A stretch of 64,000 nt of DNA, taken from assembly GCA_018881555.1 (NCBI GenBank), contig JACAXG010000007.1, positions 2,432,643 through 2,496,642 on the forward strand, in the 5' to 3' direction. Shown piece by piece: positions 24,266 through 37,135 of this stretch. A model generated the notes under the pieces. It ran no database searches. It was not told the origin of the DNA and saw only the letters and a list, made by a program, of their open reading frames with translations. The position numbers and the translations under genes were made by a program. The first letter of the stretch is position 1, and each line of letters starts with the position of its first letter. This stretch comes from Amblyornis subalaris. Its lineage: Eukaryota > Chordata > Aves > Passeriformes > Ptilonorhynchidae.

Positions 24266-25487
24266 TTTATCAGTGGGCTGAACACATCACTGGCCAGGCT
24301 GGCAGTGAGTGCACGAGGTCATCGTGCTTGAAGGGTTGGAAAGAGCAGACTGAAGCTCAAGTAGATCAATTAAGATGTTTATAAGAAAAGCCTTTATGAC
24401 CCTGTATTCTCTAATAAACTTTTCTCATTATGAAAAGGTAATGAAATTATTCAGTTTAATAAATCCTCTGGTATTTTATATAAAATGTAACATTAAATAA
24501 TGGGAAAAGAAGAATTCTGCTCTTTTTTTTTTCTGCTAAACAGATGGTTCCAGGAAACTACTGGAAGAAATGCATTAAAGATATTCTTTGCTTTTGTGAA
24601 CAGAATGAAAATGTCTCATCTGAAACACTTTCTACTGGGGGTTCAATGAACAAAAATCCAGAGCCCGTATGGGAAAACGCACACTGAAAAAGTATACACT
24701 ATCCTGGCAGAACAGAGTGGAAAAGTGCATCGCAACCTTCCCTGTCATAACTTCACCTGGCCTGCAGTTCAGCCAACAGATCTTCTGGCTGCAACGCTAT
24801 GAAACCTTCATTTCATCACTAACACTCAAGAGCATCACCNCAGTCATTTTACAGGGTCTGAAGAAAGAACTGAGTGAAGAAAGACAGGAGGAAAGCTAGA
24901 GATGGAGAACACTAACAGTAGAAAGTAATNAGATTTGTTTTCCCCAGAAACCTGGCCTTTTGCGTGTATCAGTAACATTTCTTAGCCATAAAATTTTGTA
25001 AAAGCACAAAAAAAACGAGAAGGGTCTGTTCTGAACTGCTCATGCCACCCAAAAGGAATGCAAGAAAAAATCAAGGAGTGGAAAGATAAAACAATGCATT
25101 TCCCATCCCTGCGGCAAAATGGGAAACACAAAACGTTTGACTCCCACCAGGATGCTCCAGGATGCAGTTGTAAAAAATAAAAGTACTCCANGGGAGCAAC
25201 AGCATTCTCAGAGCTAAAAAAGTTACCGGTTTTATTCCAACATATTTGAAAACAATGCATTCTCTTATTTTCTCATCGTTCAGCTCAGAGGAAAATGCTT
25301 AGATGGTGGTTTAACCATCAGTGACTCCACTTTGGTGCTACAACTACAAAAAAATTCCTACTAGCATCAATTATTTTCCATTCTTGTACTACTGACCATT
25401 TTCCTTACACTGGTGCTTTCTCATGGCAAAGGTTTGTTCAATAAAGGTTAGGATTAAGGCATGATAAAATAACTCCGTTTGAAAGGA
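24266..25487. other. unique non-coding DNA
   Basis: No gene recognised; the frames at 24669-24899 (plus) and 24982-25260 (minus) contain no known motif. Confidence 0.45.
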
Positions 25488-25870
25488 AAGTGCCTCAGCA
25501 GGTCACTAACTGCTTCCTCCTGGATTTCAGGGGGTCTGTTCTGCTCCCTGTCCCCATCTACCAGCTCAGGGGACCAGTTACCCTGAGGATAACCAGTCTT
25601 ACTGCTAGAAACTGAGGCAAAGAAGGCATTAAGTACCTCAGATTTTTCCTTGTCCCCACCACATCCAATTAAAAAATGGAGGTTTTCTTGCCTCTCCTTT
25701 TGCTGTTAATGTACTTATAAAAAAAACCTTTTTATTATCCTTTAGAGAAGTGGCCAGATTAAGTTCTAGCTGAGCTTTGACCTCTCTAATTTTCTTTCTG
25801 CATGACCTAAAGGCATCCCTAGAATATCCCACGGAAGCCACACCTGAATATTCTCCTGTCAGGTACCTGA
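25488..25870 (-). mobile_element. CR1 LINE ORF2 fragment (linker between endonuclease and RT)
   Basis: Antisense remnant of CR1 ORF2. Minus-strand translation gives the segment typical of the stretch between the APE-type endonuclease and the reverse transcriptase: CRKKIREVKAQLELNLA followed by KDNKK. After a frame break comes PEIQEEAVSDL, which in intact CR1 leads into the RT domain. In functional elements this polyprotein nicks target DNA and copies the RNA. Here the catalytic parts of both domains are absent and frame breaks interrupt the piece, so it is dead. It is an internal fragment, since the element's 3' end is not adjacent. Confidence 0.88.
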
Positions 25871-28800
25871 ACAGACACCAAGGTTTTAACATGCCACTTA
25901 AGGGCAATGTGTTAACATAGTCTGAGAAATGCTACCTTTTCTTACCAAACATGTGGTCCTTAAACTGAGTCAGATAAATGTATTGCAAAACAAAGGAACA
26001 ATCCATGGTGCAAAACATGAGGTATTAAATGTGGGGGTTTTTTTCAACCTGAGAGGAATATTAAAGCACCAATGCAACAAAATAAGAAAGAAATGGCATT
26101 AAACTAATTTAGGAAACCCAGAAAACAGTGAAGATAGGCAGTTTAGATGCATTGTATTTACCTTTCAAGAAACCAAATCTTTGAAAACTCTTCTCTTCTG
26201 ACTGCTCCAACTTCACACTTTTTTCTAGAGTAGTACCTTCTGAAAGTTCACCACTCAAATAAGTTTTTTAAAAGGCTTCTTATGTTGTTGTTTAACAGAG
26301 TATTCTATACAAGGCTCCCTTAACAGCATCAGCTCACAACTAGAGAAACCTTGGAAGTGCTGTAATCAAAAAAAAATAATAATTTAACAAAGCAGTCGTG
26401 CTTAGGTGAAGCATCTCTGAAAGGAAAGAAGGCTGGTTATGTCATAACAGAAAAGACCCAGAGACGCACGAACGTTCTGGATGGCAGAAAATTAGTGCCA
26501 CCCTGTACANTGCTGTGTTTCAACTTGCAAGGATGTGTAGTGTCCTCACTTATTTGGTGTTAATTTGCTATGAAACTGTATAGATCTTATTAACCTATAG
26601 CCAGCAACAACTGTGCGTATCATTTCTCTTTCCTCAATGAGTGGGGTAATAGACAGTCCCTTCAAAACTTCTCTTCATGAAGCTCTTTGGAGTTTGTAAT
26701 GGTGGAATTTTCCATTTCTGCTATTTGATTTGGATGACAAGGGCTAAATGAGCTCTACTGAAATACCCCAGCTAGATGGAAATGAACCTCATTTTGCCAG
26801 AGTTAACAGAACCAACTTCATGTGCACAGTTATTGCCTAAATTATTACCCTCATTTACGTTGAGATTGAGCTGCCTGATTTTCTTTAAATTAAATTTTTC
26901 AGTTGCAATTGCCAGTACCTAAGAATTTTTTATTCCAAACTGGAAGCCTAATCTACAGTTACTAAATGGAAAGCACAGCAAGCAGCAACAGTAAGAACAT
27001 GGTGAAGTATCTACCCTATGTTTATCTATTCTGACTAAAACAATAACTTGTTTGTTACACAGTGTTATTATAAGTTATATATCTTTTCATCTGGTAAACC
27101 TAATAGAAAAAAATCTGAATTTCATCTTCTCCTATAGAATACTCGGATTCAGGAGTACCACACGAGGGGTGAAGTTGCAAGCCACTCCACTCTCCTTTCT
27201 GACTGCTACTCAGAGCTGCTTTAAAAAACATGAAATTTTTTTTCTTTAGAAAAATGTGAGAATCCTTCCATGGGAGCTCTATGAATAAAATTACATTTTG
27301 ATTCTCTAGAAGGCTTACAATAAGACACCAAGGGGAAAAAAAGGGCAGGACCTACAGTGAAATGCTTCCTTCTGTTTCCAAGCTTTTAAATATACTGAAA
27401 GGAAGAGGATTCTTGTGTTTTCTACTTGTGAAATTTAAAAGACTAACTTTTTTAAAAAAGGGGGATAAAATAATGAAGCCAGAGACAGCTTGGCACTTGC
27501 AAAAATAAAGTCACTTTTGTTGCTGTAGAGTCTATCTCAGGCTAAAATGACTTGCCCCGAGACATTACACCCCACTGAGCATGAGGTGAGCTTAGGCTCA
27601 CTAACTTAGACTGAGCCATCTAATTTAGGGCAGGTAAATCTCATCTTGCCTAAGATGATCTGTGTGTTTAAATGCCCATCTGTTTTCTGCACGCACATGC
27701 CCCATCACAACTCTGGAGGCCAGAATATGAAATATTATATTGTGATGGCTTTAGCCACAACATTGATATAATCATTTTCTACACAGACCTGACATACCAG
27801 GCCTTTTGATGGCAAGAGTCCTTCACAGCCCTCTCTCAAAGGCAGTGTGCAGGTTATTCCACATAACTTGGGATAGAGTCTTTAGAATATACATCATATT
27901 CCTGTCTCATATGCTAATTTAACCAAGGTATTTCTACAGTATCACTGTATTTCCTTATTTTTTCTGGGACCTATTAAAGTGGATATATGCAGAACTGTGG
28001 CAAAAGACTATTTAATAATATCACAATCAAAACAGACATTGCTTGGGCCAGACTTTACTTCTTGGATGAGCTGCTCACGAAACATCCTTTGACATGCACT
28101 GTAGGAGTAAAATGTACACCGTAATCCTTCGGGTTTTTATTTTTCTTACAGAAAGAAGTATTTCAGCAAGCCCTGGAGCTCTGCATACCATTTTCACCAC
28201 TGATTTACATTCTCTATCACAGGTGGAATGTTGTGGTTCTCCACTTTTTGATTAACCCATTTCCTCCTGCATGCTAAGGGCAAGTCATCTGCCTGTTATT
28301 TCACAGCTGGGGCTATTATTCCATGTTTCCCATTTGCTCCTAGCCTTTTGACTACCTGAGAAAAGCTACTTTTTAAGCCACTAGTTTTATCCAGGCTAAT
28401 CATGGGGGAGTTTTTTGTTTTGTTTTGCCTCCAGACAAGTATCTCAATCAGCTCCTGCAAAAAGACTCCAAGCATGTAGGTGAGCCCTCTCACTCTGAAC
28501 TCTGTCCATCACCCTTGGTCCAGGCACAGTACTTCGACTGAAAGAGATTTTGGATCTAACTTCAGTGACTTTCTGCAAATGTCCGTAACTTTTCCTGCAG
28601 ATTCCTTCTAGATTGCACTAGCCTGGAATTTGGGGGAAAATACTGAAGAGATCTGTCTTTTACTGTCCACCATAGCAACCTTTTTTTTCCCAAACCACCT
28701 CTATTTTCTAGCACACATCTACACGTACTTTTTTTTGCAGACATATTNAAACTTTAAGTTACAGGACAAAAATCAAGAGCTTCTTTCATTCGTATAGCTG

Positions 28801-29811
28801 AAAGGAACCAATTTGTCTTCCCAACATGACCTTCTCCAAAAGTTCTTGCTCAAGCTTATAGATTCCATCTGAGTTATGACATTTTCTTCAGAAAGCACTC
28901 CACTTCTGGTTTAAAAGCTTTAAGTTACCAAGAAAACTCTAGAGCTTTGTGAAAATTTCACTCCATGTAACTTTCAATGCATCACTTTAATGTCTGCCTA
29001 ACGTCCATGCCCATAAAAGTGATTATAGCTTCCCTTGAGCACAAACAGTATTAAAAGCCCAATTAATAACAGAAAAGGTTTTATGGCATGCAATTAAATT
29101 ATACCTTTACTAATAATTTGAGGTTCTCAACATGCAACCCACATACTTGCAGATGCTAATATAATCTCATACAAAAACTCCCACCTTCTGCTATTAACTA
29201 TCTATATGTATGTGTAGATATATTTTTTTTCAAAATATATATAGANGCATTTCACTTTTAGCTTTAAGTCCCTGATATCCACTGAGATTTGAAATCTCTT
29301 TTATTTTCTTTTGACTCTCATCTATCTCCAAAAGTTCAGAACACAGATATTAAAACCGTACCAATTAAGGATCTGAGGCAAAATGATATATTTACTCATC
29401 AAACTTTAAATTCACACATTATATTTTTCTAGCAGCTCTCACTGCCCTCACACTCCACAGCAGCACACATGGCTGAGCTGTGTGTACCAGCTCACTGCCT
29501 CCTGGAAGTCTGCTCTTACACCACTGGCTTTTTCAACAAACAGTTTCATAAATTCAGCATTAAAAGGACACTTAAATGACCAAGGACAAAACACTCCTTG
29601 GAGAAATAGGATTCCTTTCCTGAGACTTCCTTTGAGACAAGCCTTCTAAAGACTGCATTTCTCAGCTCACTCATCTGTCAGACAGCACACATCACATCCA
29701 CAGCATAATCCACATGATTATTTATTAAGTATTTAGAGATGGCACCCTCCGCCAAGTTGGCATTTAGGATGCCAGTTCTTTCAGGGTGAATTTAAATAAG
29801 TCCAGCCTTCT
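25871..29811. other. unique non-coding DNA
   Basis: About 3.9 kb with no recognisable gene or repeat. Frames are short and few. The block at 28990-29110, with several TTAAT/AATTAA words and no repeat character, could be a conserved non-coding element but cannot be tested here. Confidence 0.5.
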
Positions 29812-29862
29812 TTGTGCCTCAGTCCTTCAGCTTTAAAATGGAAATTATTCTCTTTTTTTAAC
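29812..29862 (+). repeat. possible ancient MIR-like SINE fragment
   Basis: The words TTTGTGCCTCAGTCC, TTTAAAATGGAAATTATT and a following pyrimidine-rich stretch resemble, in order, the 3' region of MIR-type SINEs (GCCTCAGTTTCC ... GTAAAATGGGGATAAT). Only about 50 bases are comparable and no tRNA-like head is visible. Confidence 0.3.
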
Positions 29863-32800
29863 CTCTTCTAATTAGCAAGATACACAGCGATAAAACAGTA
29901 TCTCAGAAGCTACACAGAACTTTCTCTACATCCTGAGAAAGAAATAAGGCTTTGAGGCCTCATTAGTCTGACTCATTACTCTATCATGATTTTGCTTAAA
30001 CAAGTATTGCAATAAAATACACACTCTGAGATTACAAATCAAGTGAATATTTAATGGCCATCTCAGTGTAAGACGTGGCTGAAATTCCTGTGTCCCCAAA
30101 GAACCTACTGAAGACACTGTGACCACTTAACACTGGCAGAAGCCCTCGTGTAAACCTTTTATGCATCACCAACTGCAATTTGTGTCCCACTCTTTCAGTA
30201 CCTCCTTGTAATTATCTACATCNCAAATATTGCATCTAACCCTAGTAGAATAAATATGGAGAGGCAGTAATCTCCAAGTTCAGCATCACNCATTTATAGC
30301 TGTGCTCACACAAAATGTTTTCAGAAATAAAGCAAAATCAGCAGCTCTCCCTGTCTCTCCCAACAGGCTCAGCCTCGTGCCACTGTTTGCTGCTCTCTGA
30401 ATGCTGTCAATCACTGCACTCCTTTAATTAATTCAGACTGTAAATAAGAAGCATAAAGTGAGATGGGATCACTGCTCCCTCTCCCAAAGAGTGTTAAGAA
30501 ACCTCCAGCCCAGTAAATGAAGTTTCTGAAAAGGTTTGTGAATTAGAGTNCTGGAGCCATAGGTTTTTAGTATTACAGGCTGTTACATTTTAAACACATA
30601 GTTTTAAAAGGCAATAGCTCCATACCGTGAGAATGGGGGTCCTCTGGCTGAGCAATTTCAAGCTACAGGAGAACACAATCATCTCNGGCAAGTGCAGCCT
30701 CAAAAAAAAGGCTAGTCAAGCCTCTTTAACTCTCTGTTTTGAGCAGACCTAGGCCTTTGTAAGTATTTTCTTGCAGTGGTGTTTAAGCACTGTTGTTGTT
30801 GTTATAGAAACTTGTAGATATTTATTGTTGGTTTTGAGATATTTGCAGTTTCCCAGTTAGAGGATGGCNCATTGCAGCTGCATGTGGCAGAGTTTGTAAA
30901 TTCTCAGTTACTAACAACTCACATTATAAGAAACCCTCACCTGACATAATTTATCAGTTCTTCTACCGCTGTTGATGGCGTAAGTGAAAAGTGTGAACAC
31001 TGAAAACCAGTTTTAAAGCTTTATGTGCCGAGTCTGACCAGTGCTGTGTGACAGAAGGGAATACAGCTGCTCCCTCCCACTGATACAGCAGTCCTGGGGA
31101 CCACAGCTGCCTGACGGGAATTGATGGATGCTGTCAGTCACTTCTGAAGTTTCCTGGCCACCTTCCCTAATTCTGCCAACCTTCCAGTTATCACTTGTTC
31201 CTTGAGTAGTCAGGGGTTTCACCACAGCATNTGTTTCTTAAACTTTGACCTTTACCTGTGGACAGCCAAATTCTTCTCCCGCTTGCACTCCGTGAAGTTG
31301 AAGCCATCCTGGATTTGAAAAGGAGAGCACATCTGCAGGAGTCTCCATCTAGGTTTTGCTGATGACAATACAGAAAACGGAGACATCAAGTGAGAATATT
31401 TAGNAATTAATCAAAAGCATAAGATGCCTTCTTCATAGTTATTTAAGGCTTGAGGCCATTCTTGAGCAATTTATCTGCAATCATTTGGTGATTACATTTT
31501 TGGCCCTCTGTGGTTGTCATTCATCTATCATTCATCTACTGAACTGCCTATTAGTGATGGAAGAAATCTACCCTATCACAAATTCATCCTTGGTGATCTT
31601 ATCTTCACGAAATAGAAACTTTTTCTAGAGATAACAGCAACCATAAGAAAATTCTGATGGTTTATTCCCTTGAGCATGACAAATACCAAAAATGTTCATT
31701 GCCACTGTATATGCTGTGTAGAGAAAAGAATGCAAAAGGAATTTTCACTGTGACCCTGGGAACGAAGCCACAAGTCACGTGCTCTTGAACATGCAAAGCG
31801 AGGGAATTCTTGAATAATCAAATCCATTAANGTTCATACAGCNACAGCCNCAGTCATAGTTCCTTCCAGTCCTGAAAGATCTGAGGCAGAAAAACCTTCA
31901 AATACATTTGAGATTCAGGAAGAGCTCTTGAAAGCTGTAATGATTTCTTTTTCTGTCACTTTGAAGGTGGTGATATGCCTTTTGACTGCAATTCATTTTT
32001 CAGACAAAGGCTATATTCATCAATATTTGCCCAGCACTATTGTAAGGCAGCTTACAACGGCACAAAGGACCCGTTCTCATGTACAAACTGCACAAGTAAA
32101 ATCCAGATAGAGGGGGAGTCAGTGCAGCCTCACAAGAGGCAGCTGTCTCCCTTACCAACAGCAAGAGACTTCAGGGCTCACAGCTCTTAAAAAGCTGTGG
32201 CTAACACTGCTGTTTTACTTTCCTTTTACAAGCATAACAATGTGGGAGATGATGCCGCCGAAGAATCGTGGTTAATTCCTTTTTTCATTAAGTCCTGCCT
32301 AACTGAGGCGAGACCAGCTGTTTCGGGATAAACCAGGAGCAAACACAAGCTGTTCTGAGTGAAGCTTTGAATGGCACTTTGTACACCCTTTCATAGCAAT
32401 CCAACCAACTTCCACTGAGTGAGATAGCTTCAAGTTTTCCTCCTTAACCTGCATACAAGGAATAAACAGGTATGGAAAATCTACATATCTGTACTGGCTG
32501 AAGGGAAGTACTTACCACTTCCGGTTCAGAGACAGGGTGCTGTTTTTTATCTCCTCCAGTGTCCCAGAAGAGTTTGGCTGGTGGTCTACTCATTTATGGA
32601 CCCATCAGCTATGTCCTTGCATAGCTCTCCAATCCTTTTTAGCTCCATTCATCATCCTCTCACCTTCCTGCTACCAACTGTGTGCAAAAGGAAGTTACCA
32701 CACNACACTGAGCTGGTGGAAGCACCACAGTAATGTTCAATTTTCCTCTTGTAAGGGAATTCTCTGCAAGTAAGGAGAGCTCTTCACATATCCTTCACAG

Positions 32801-33949
32801 CTCTTCACATTTTCTAGAGGTATAACAGTTTATATGATTGGATGCCTCATCCATTTTCATAGATGATGACAGAAAGATTCTTCCCTTTACAGTAATATAT
32901 ACATAATTAAGCAGTTCTGGACTCAGCAATAGAAAAAAAATGGATGGGTGCCCACACCCATTTTTCATNATTTGTCCACACTCCAAAATGGCCCAATAGG
33001 ATTGACTGACCAAATATGATACCAGCCATTACTCGACAGTTAGGACACACCAGGACAAATCACCTCTCTCCATTCCACCGCAATTAAAACCTCCTGGAAC
33101 CAGAATCAGTGCTGTATTAATGAATCTAAATCTTTACTGTTGTGGTATTGGAACAGACAACTTCCAGAAGAGGAAATGGGAAGGCAGCCATCAACCTCAA
33201 GATGACAAGAGAAGAAATAAGTTTTTCTGTAGAATCCTAATGAGGACATTGAAACAGTGCTCTGTCACAAGAAGATCTGCCAATAGGAAAAAGAAAATNT
33301 AAGTGAGGGCAAGAGAAAAGGAGAAGTTTCAGGAGCCTTTCCATCAGATTCCAAACATCTTTCATTTTCTTAAACTAAGTGCAAGTTATGATTTTCTGTA
33401 CAGGAAAATTAATTTTTTCCTCCCCCACAAGTATACAGTAAGAATNCCTGTTTGGTGACACTTCTTATTAATGCTCTTTTATGGATACTTTGGAAAGTGA
33501 GAAAGGAACAACACACATTGTAGACGTGAACGGTACATGTGTTACAAATAGCTAAAAATCTAAAATTTGGAAGGTAGGATAGCTATAAACAACCTAACTG
33601 ATAAATTATGGAACTATTTAAAGCCATTCATAAACCAATTATTGATAATTTGTTAAACCCTAAAGTATGTTTACACAGCATATTTTCATTCATGGAGTTG
33701 TAGAGTTTCTATGCCTACAGTAACCAAAATTACTCCTTTTAAAATTAGCAGGTAGAGAAACAGAGGTAGAGAATCACTTCACAAAGTACCAAAACTGCTC
33801 GACATTAGCAGATAACCACTGCAAAAAAGCTCCTGCCACACAAATATTACCCAGAAAATGACATGTACCAAAAGAGAGGAAAAAGGACAACAGCTAATCC
33901 ATACAGTCTGCTGGGAATTCATAAGAGCTGTGTGTTGGCAGGCTGTCAA
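29863..33949. other. unique non-coding DNA
   Basis: No gene recognised. The segment 31013-31225 is GC-richer with a minus-strand frame but no motif. A 12-base word (AGCTCTTCACAT) is duplicated at 32778-32789 and 32799-32810. Confidence 0.5.
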
Positions 33950-33977
33950 GGGGAGAGAAGGGNGGAAGGGGAAGGGG
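33950..33977 (+). other. G-quadruplex motif
   Basis: Four G-runs of 4, 3, 4 and 4 bases separated by loops of 6, 5 and 2 bases on the plus strand, meeting the usual G4 pattern. One loop base is N at 33963. The tract lies in a purine-rich stretch. Confidence 0.6.
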
Positions 33978-34647
33978 CAAATTCCTGAAATGAGAAGCTT
34001 TCTAGTAGGAAATCCCCACAACCTCNCATGGAAATCTTCACCTGAGGAACAAACAGCCAGTTGTGTGCCCCACATCTCATTATGGGGTGAGAGGCTCTGT
34101 CTTAGATAACAGGTCCCAGACATGGTAGGATTTAGAGATAATCACCAACAGCTTGAGTTGCACCTGGATGAGGACAGGAAACTAGTGCAGAAACCTGAGC
34201 ACAAGCATTATCCTCTCTCAGNAGCTCACCTCGCAGATGGGAGTGCTCTGTAATAGCTGTAAATTCCTCAAAGATTGGCTTTAATTAGAGCCTAACCTTG
34301 CCATGGGAGGGATGGAGGGCCATTACACACCCNGCAGGAGCGATCCCAGTCTCCTGCCTGGCTGAGGATGATAAAAGGCACTCTTGCTTACTGCTGCTAC
34401 CCCAGATTGCAAGGGTAGCAACAGACTTTAAAGAAAGCCAAGGCTGCAAAACTTCATCATGGTGAGAAGAATGATTATGACATAAGAAGGATGAGAATTC
34501 CTACAATCAGCCTGAGCTGGCCTACCCTAATTCCTTTCTGGCAAAGCACCACAGGCATTTAAACTCTTTCCTCATTCANGGTCACAGGATTTTATCATGC
34601 AATATAAAGACTACAGTAATGCAAGAGCCACATCTTATGGACACTTA
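33978..34647. other. unique non-coding DNA
   Basis: No gene recognised. The block 34240-34330 (with TTTAATTAGAGCC) is repeat-free and could be a conserved non-coding element; untested. Confidence 0.4.
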
Positions 34648-35135
34648 GGTTATATCTACACTACAAAAACCCTCAGCAGTACTTTGTTTCCAGCTCTACA
34701 TCAGGGCAAGTTCATCCATGCACCAGCCCTGTCTTCCATGTCCTGGTTTCAAGGCACAGGAGCCTCAGGTGCAAAGCCCACAAAGGAGACAGAATGGCCC
34801 TCAACAAGCATCCTCTCTGAATGACAGCCATGAGAGCATCCCCTAGCTTGCCTCAGCCTGCCACTATGGACACAGCTGGTCCCACTAGTGCTTCTCCACA
34901 GCNAAAAGTTGTTTTGTTTCTATAGGATATATAAAGTGATTTCACAGTCTGCATATTCGAAGCCTACGGAATACTGTAGTGAAAAATTTAGGCATAAAAC
35001 CAAATCTAAATACCAAATGCACAAACTATCTATTCTTCAACTCAGGACACAAAAAGCTGCAGCCAGTCCTGTGCCCTCCAAGGTGCTACATCAGGTTGCA
35101 CTCCCAGCAGGGGTGAATCACACCCCAGCTCTACA
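34648..35135. mobile_element. probable fossil non-autonomous DNA transposon
   Basis: Several words match, in layout, the old 'TCTACACTAC' DNA elements abundant in turtle and crocodile genomes. They are GGTTATATCTACACTACAAA at the left, CACTATGGACACAGCTGG (compare AGTGTAGACACAGCT) near 34863, and CAGGGGTGAATCACACCCC near 35107, which resembles the GGGTGTGAAAAATCCACACCCC block. Such elements carry no transposase of their own. The copy is heavily eroded; clean terminal inverted repeats and target-site duplications cannot be defined, so the boundaries are approximate. Confidence 0.4.
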
Positions 35136-36716
35136 CATTCTTTCAAATGTCTCTCCAAGCAAAAAAGCATCACTGCTGCTTTATCAATGTTGAATCACAG
35201 ACAGTTCAATCTCAGCTGGATCCTTACCTGGCCACAAAGTNATGGCCAAATTTAACTCTGGGCACATAAACTCCATTTAGTGGAACTGTGAGAACATAAT
35301 TTTATTCAGGAAAAACACTAAGAGTGAAGAATTTCTGTTATGAAAAGAAGATAAAAATCGTAATGTTAGTTTAATGACTTTGCAGTTTAAAATCTTCCTC
35401 AGAATTTCCTGGGAAGTCTACGTGAAAAAAAAAACCCAAAGAAACAAGAAAAAGAAGACCAAACCCCAAAGACGAAAAAAAAAAACCAACCTGAAAGAGG
35501 AGCTCCACAAAAAACTGGAAAAGAGAATCTCTAGAAAAGCTGAGTCACTGCTCAACTATAACGTGTATTTGAACAAATGGAATTCCTTGCCTACTTCTCA
35601 CATATACAGATTGTATGTGAGCAAAAAGACACCTCCAGGTACTTTATGGACATGAACANCAAATCTTGGGTTAAAGAACAATAAAATGAGAAGGTTAGTT
35701 AGTGCCTCACGGTGGGTCAGATCCAGAACTGAATCACTAAAATGGCAACTGCCTCCCAGTTACCATTAGTAGGACTGGAATTGGATCTTCCCGGGGTCCT
35801 TTGACTAGGGAACATTCGCATTAATATGGTGCAGTGAGGTAGCTGAGCCCTAGACATGTGTTTATCTCTGCTTCAGGGATGGGTATCTCCGGCAGAAGGA
35901 TGAGGCAGAGCCATGGGGGTAATTTCTTAAACTTCTGCAGCCAGCTTAGTCTGCGCTTTCACCATGAATTACTTTAGAAGACAAGCCCACTTTGGTTTCT
36001 CTTAGAAACTTACCGTTTCTGCTTTCTTCCTGCTGTCTTCCAGGAGAAAGCAACTTATTTTATATTAAGGATGTACAAAGTTGCTCCATGTGCAAGGGAA
36101 ATGCGTTGGAATCCAACAGCTTCAGAGGAATGCACGAGGAGGAAGAAAACCTTTGCACTTAGTCTATCACAATGTGAACAATCTAAAGAAGGACATGTCC
36201 AAAATCAAGTGAAAGCTCAAATACACTGTAGAGAAAATACANGAACAGGCAAAAGTCAGCATACTCAAAGAGATGCTTCAAGCACATTTCTGAGGCTTCA
36301 CCACAGCATTTGTCTGACAGTTACCCTGCAAATCCAAATTTACCCAGAGCATTTAAGGCCCCTTTCNCTGCCATGTAATTGCATCCTACCCATCACAAGA
36401 CCCATGGCTGCTTCAGAAGTAAACATTTCAGCTACACTGGAAAAAATGAAAAGTTTTTTCACATTATTTCCAAACACAAACCTTTCACAAAGNTAACTAC
36501 TGACTGCTCCACGATGTGTTTTCCAGTAAGAACACGTCCTCACTCTGCAGTCAAAGCTACTACGGAAAAAAATAATACAATAGTTTGAATTTAAAATGGA
36601 TCGTTTTAAATGCATGCACAGATATACTTTTTTTTTTTTTAAAATCCTTTCGAAATGTTGCAAGTTTTCTGAGGCACACTAAGGAGCAAAGAACGGAAGG
36701 CAGCTTTGCTGTGTAT
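35136..36716. other. unique non-coding DNA with A-rich tract
   Basis: An A- and purine-rich tract at 35420-35520 produces a lysine-rich frame (35374-35655) that is an artefact of composition. The frame at 36071-36496 contains no known motif. A T-run lies at 36628-36640. Confidence 0.5.
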
Positions 36717-36735
36717 CGCTGCCATCTAGTGACCT
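36717..36735 (-). promoter_or_regulatory. CTCF-type binding motif
   Basis: The minus strand reads AGGTCACTAGATGGCAGCG. The 15-base core CACTAGATGGCAGCG satisfies the vertebrate CTCF core pattern (CASYAGRKGGCRSYV) at every position, and most of the flank also fits. CTCF is the zinc-finger protein that anchors chromatin loops and insulators. The motif lies 400 bases from the best exon candidate and points toward lower coordinates. Confidence 0.55.
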
Positions 36736-37135
36736 GTCTCTGAGAATGGGACTCCAACAGCAGTGTCACCCTATCAGTACTGTTCTGGTTCTTTATTTCA
36801 GTTTTAGTTAAAAGATTATTTCAGTTCACAGCACCTATTGCACTGTACAGGTCTTCAAAGTAAAGACTAAATTTCAGTTAATGTGGTGGCATATGTGTGN
36901 TCATATCACAGTAATGGAACATTTATTCACTTTGCTTAATTGCTGTATCTATAAATCACCCATAGCAGAACAGTCCTTTTTAGAGAGAGGGGGAGATTTT
37001 TTTCTGTGAAGGCAAAGTTAATGCATAAGAAAATCAATTATACTATTAAAACATAATTAACATCCACACTCTTCATTATTTGCCTACGACATTGCATTAA
37101 ATGAGCTTTAATGCATGCATGAGAGCAGACATTAC

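Noticed and set aside
35374..35655. Lysine-rich basic protein
   Set aside because: The frame is a direct translation of an A-rich low-complexity tract.
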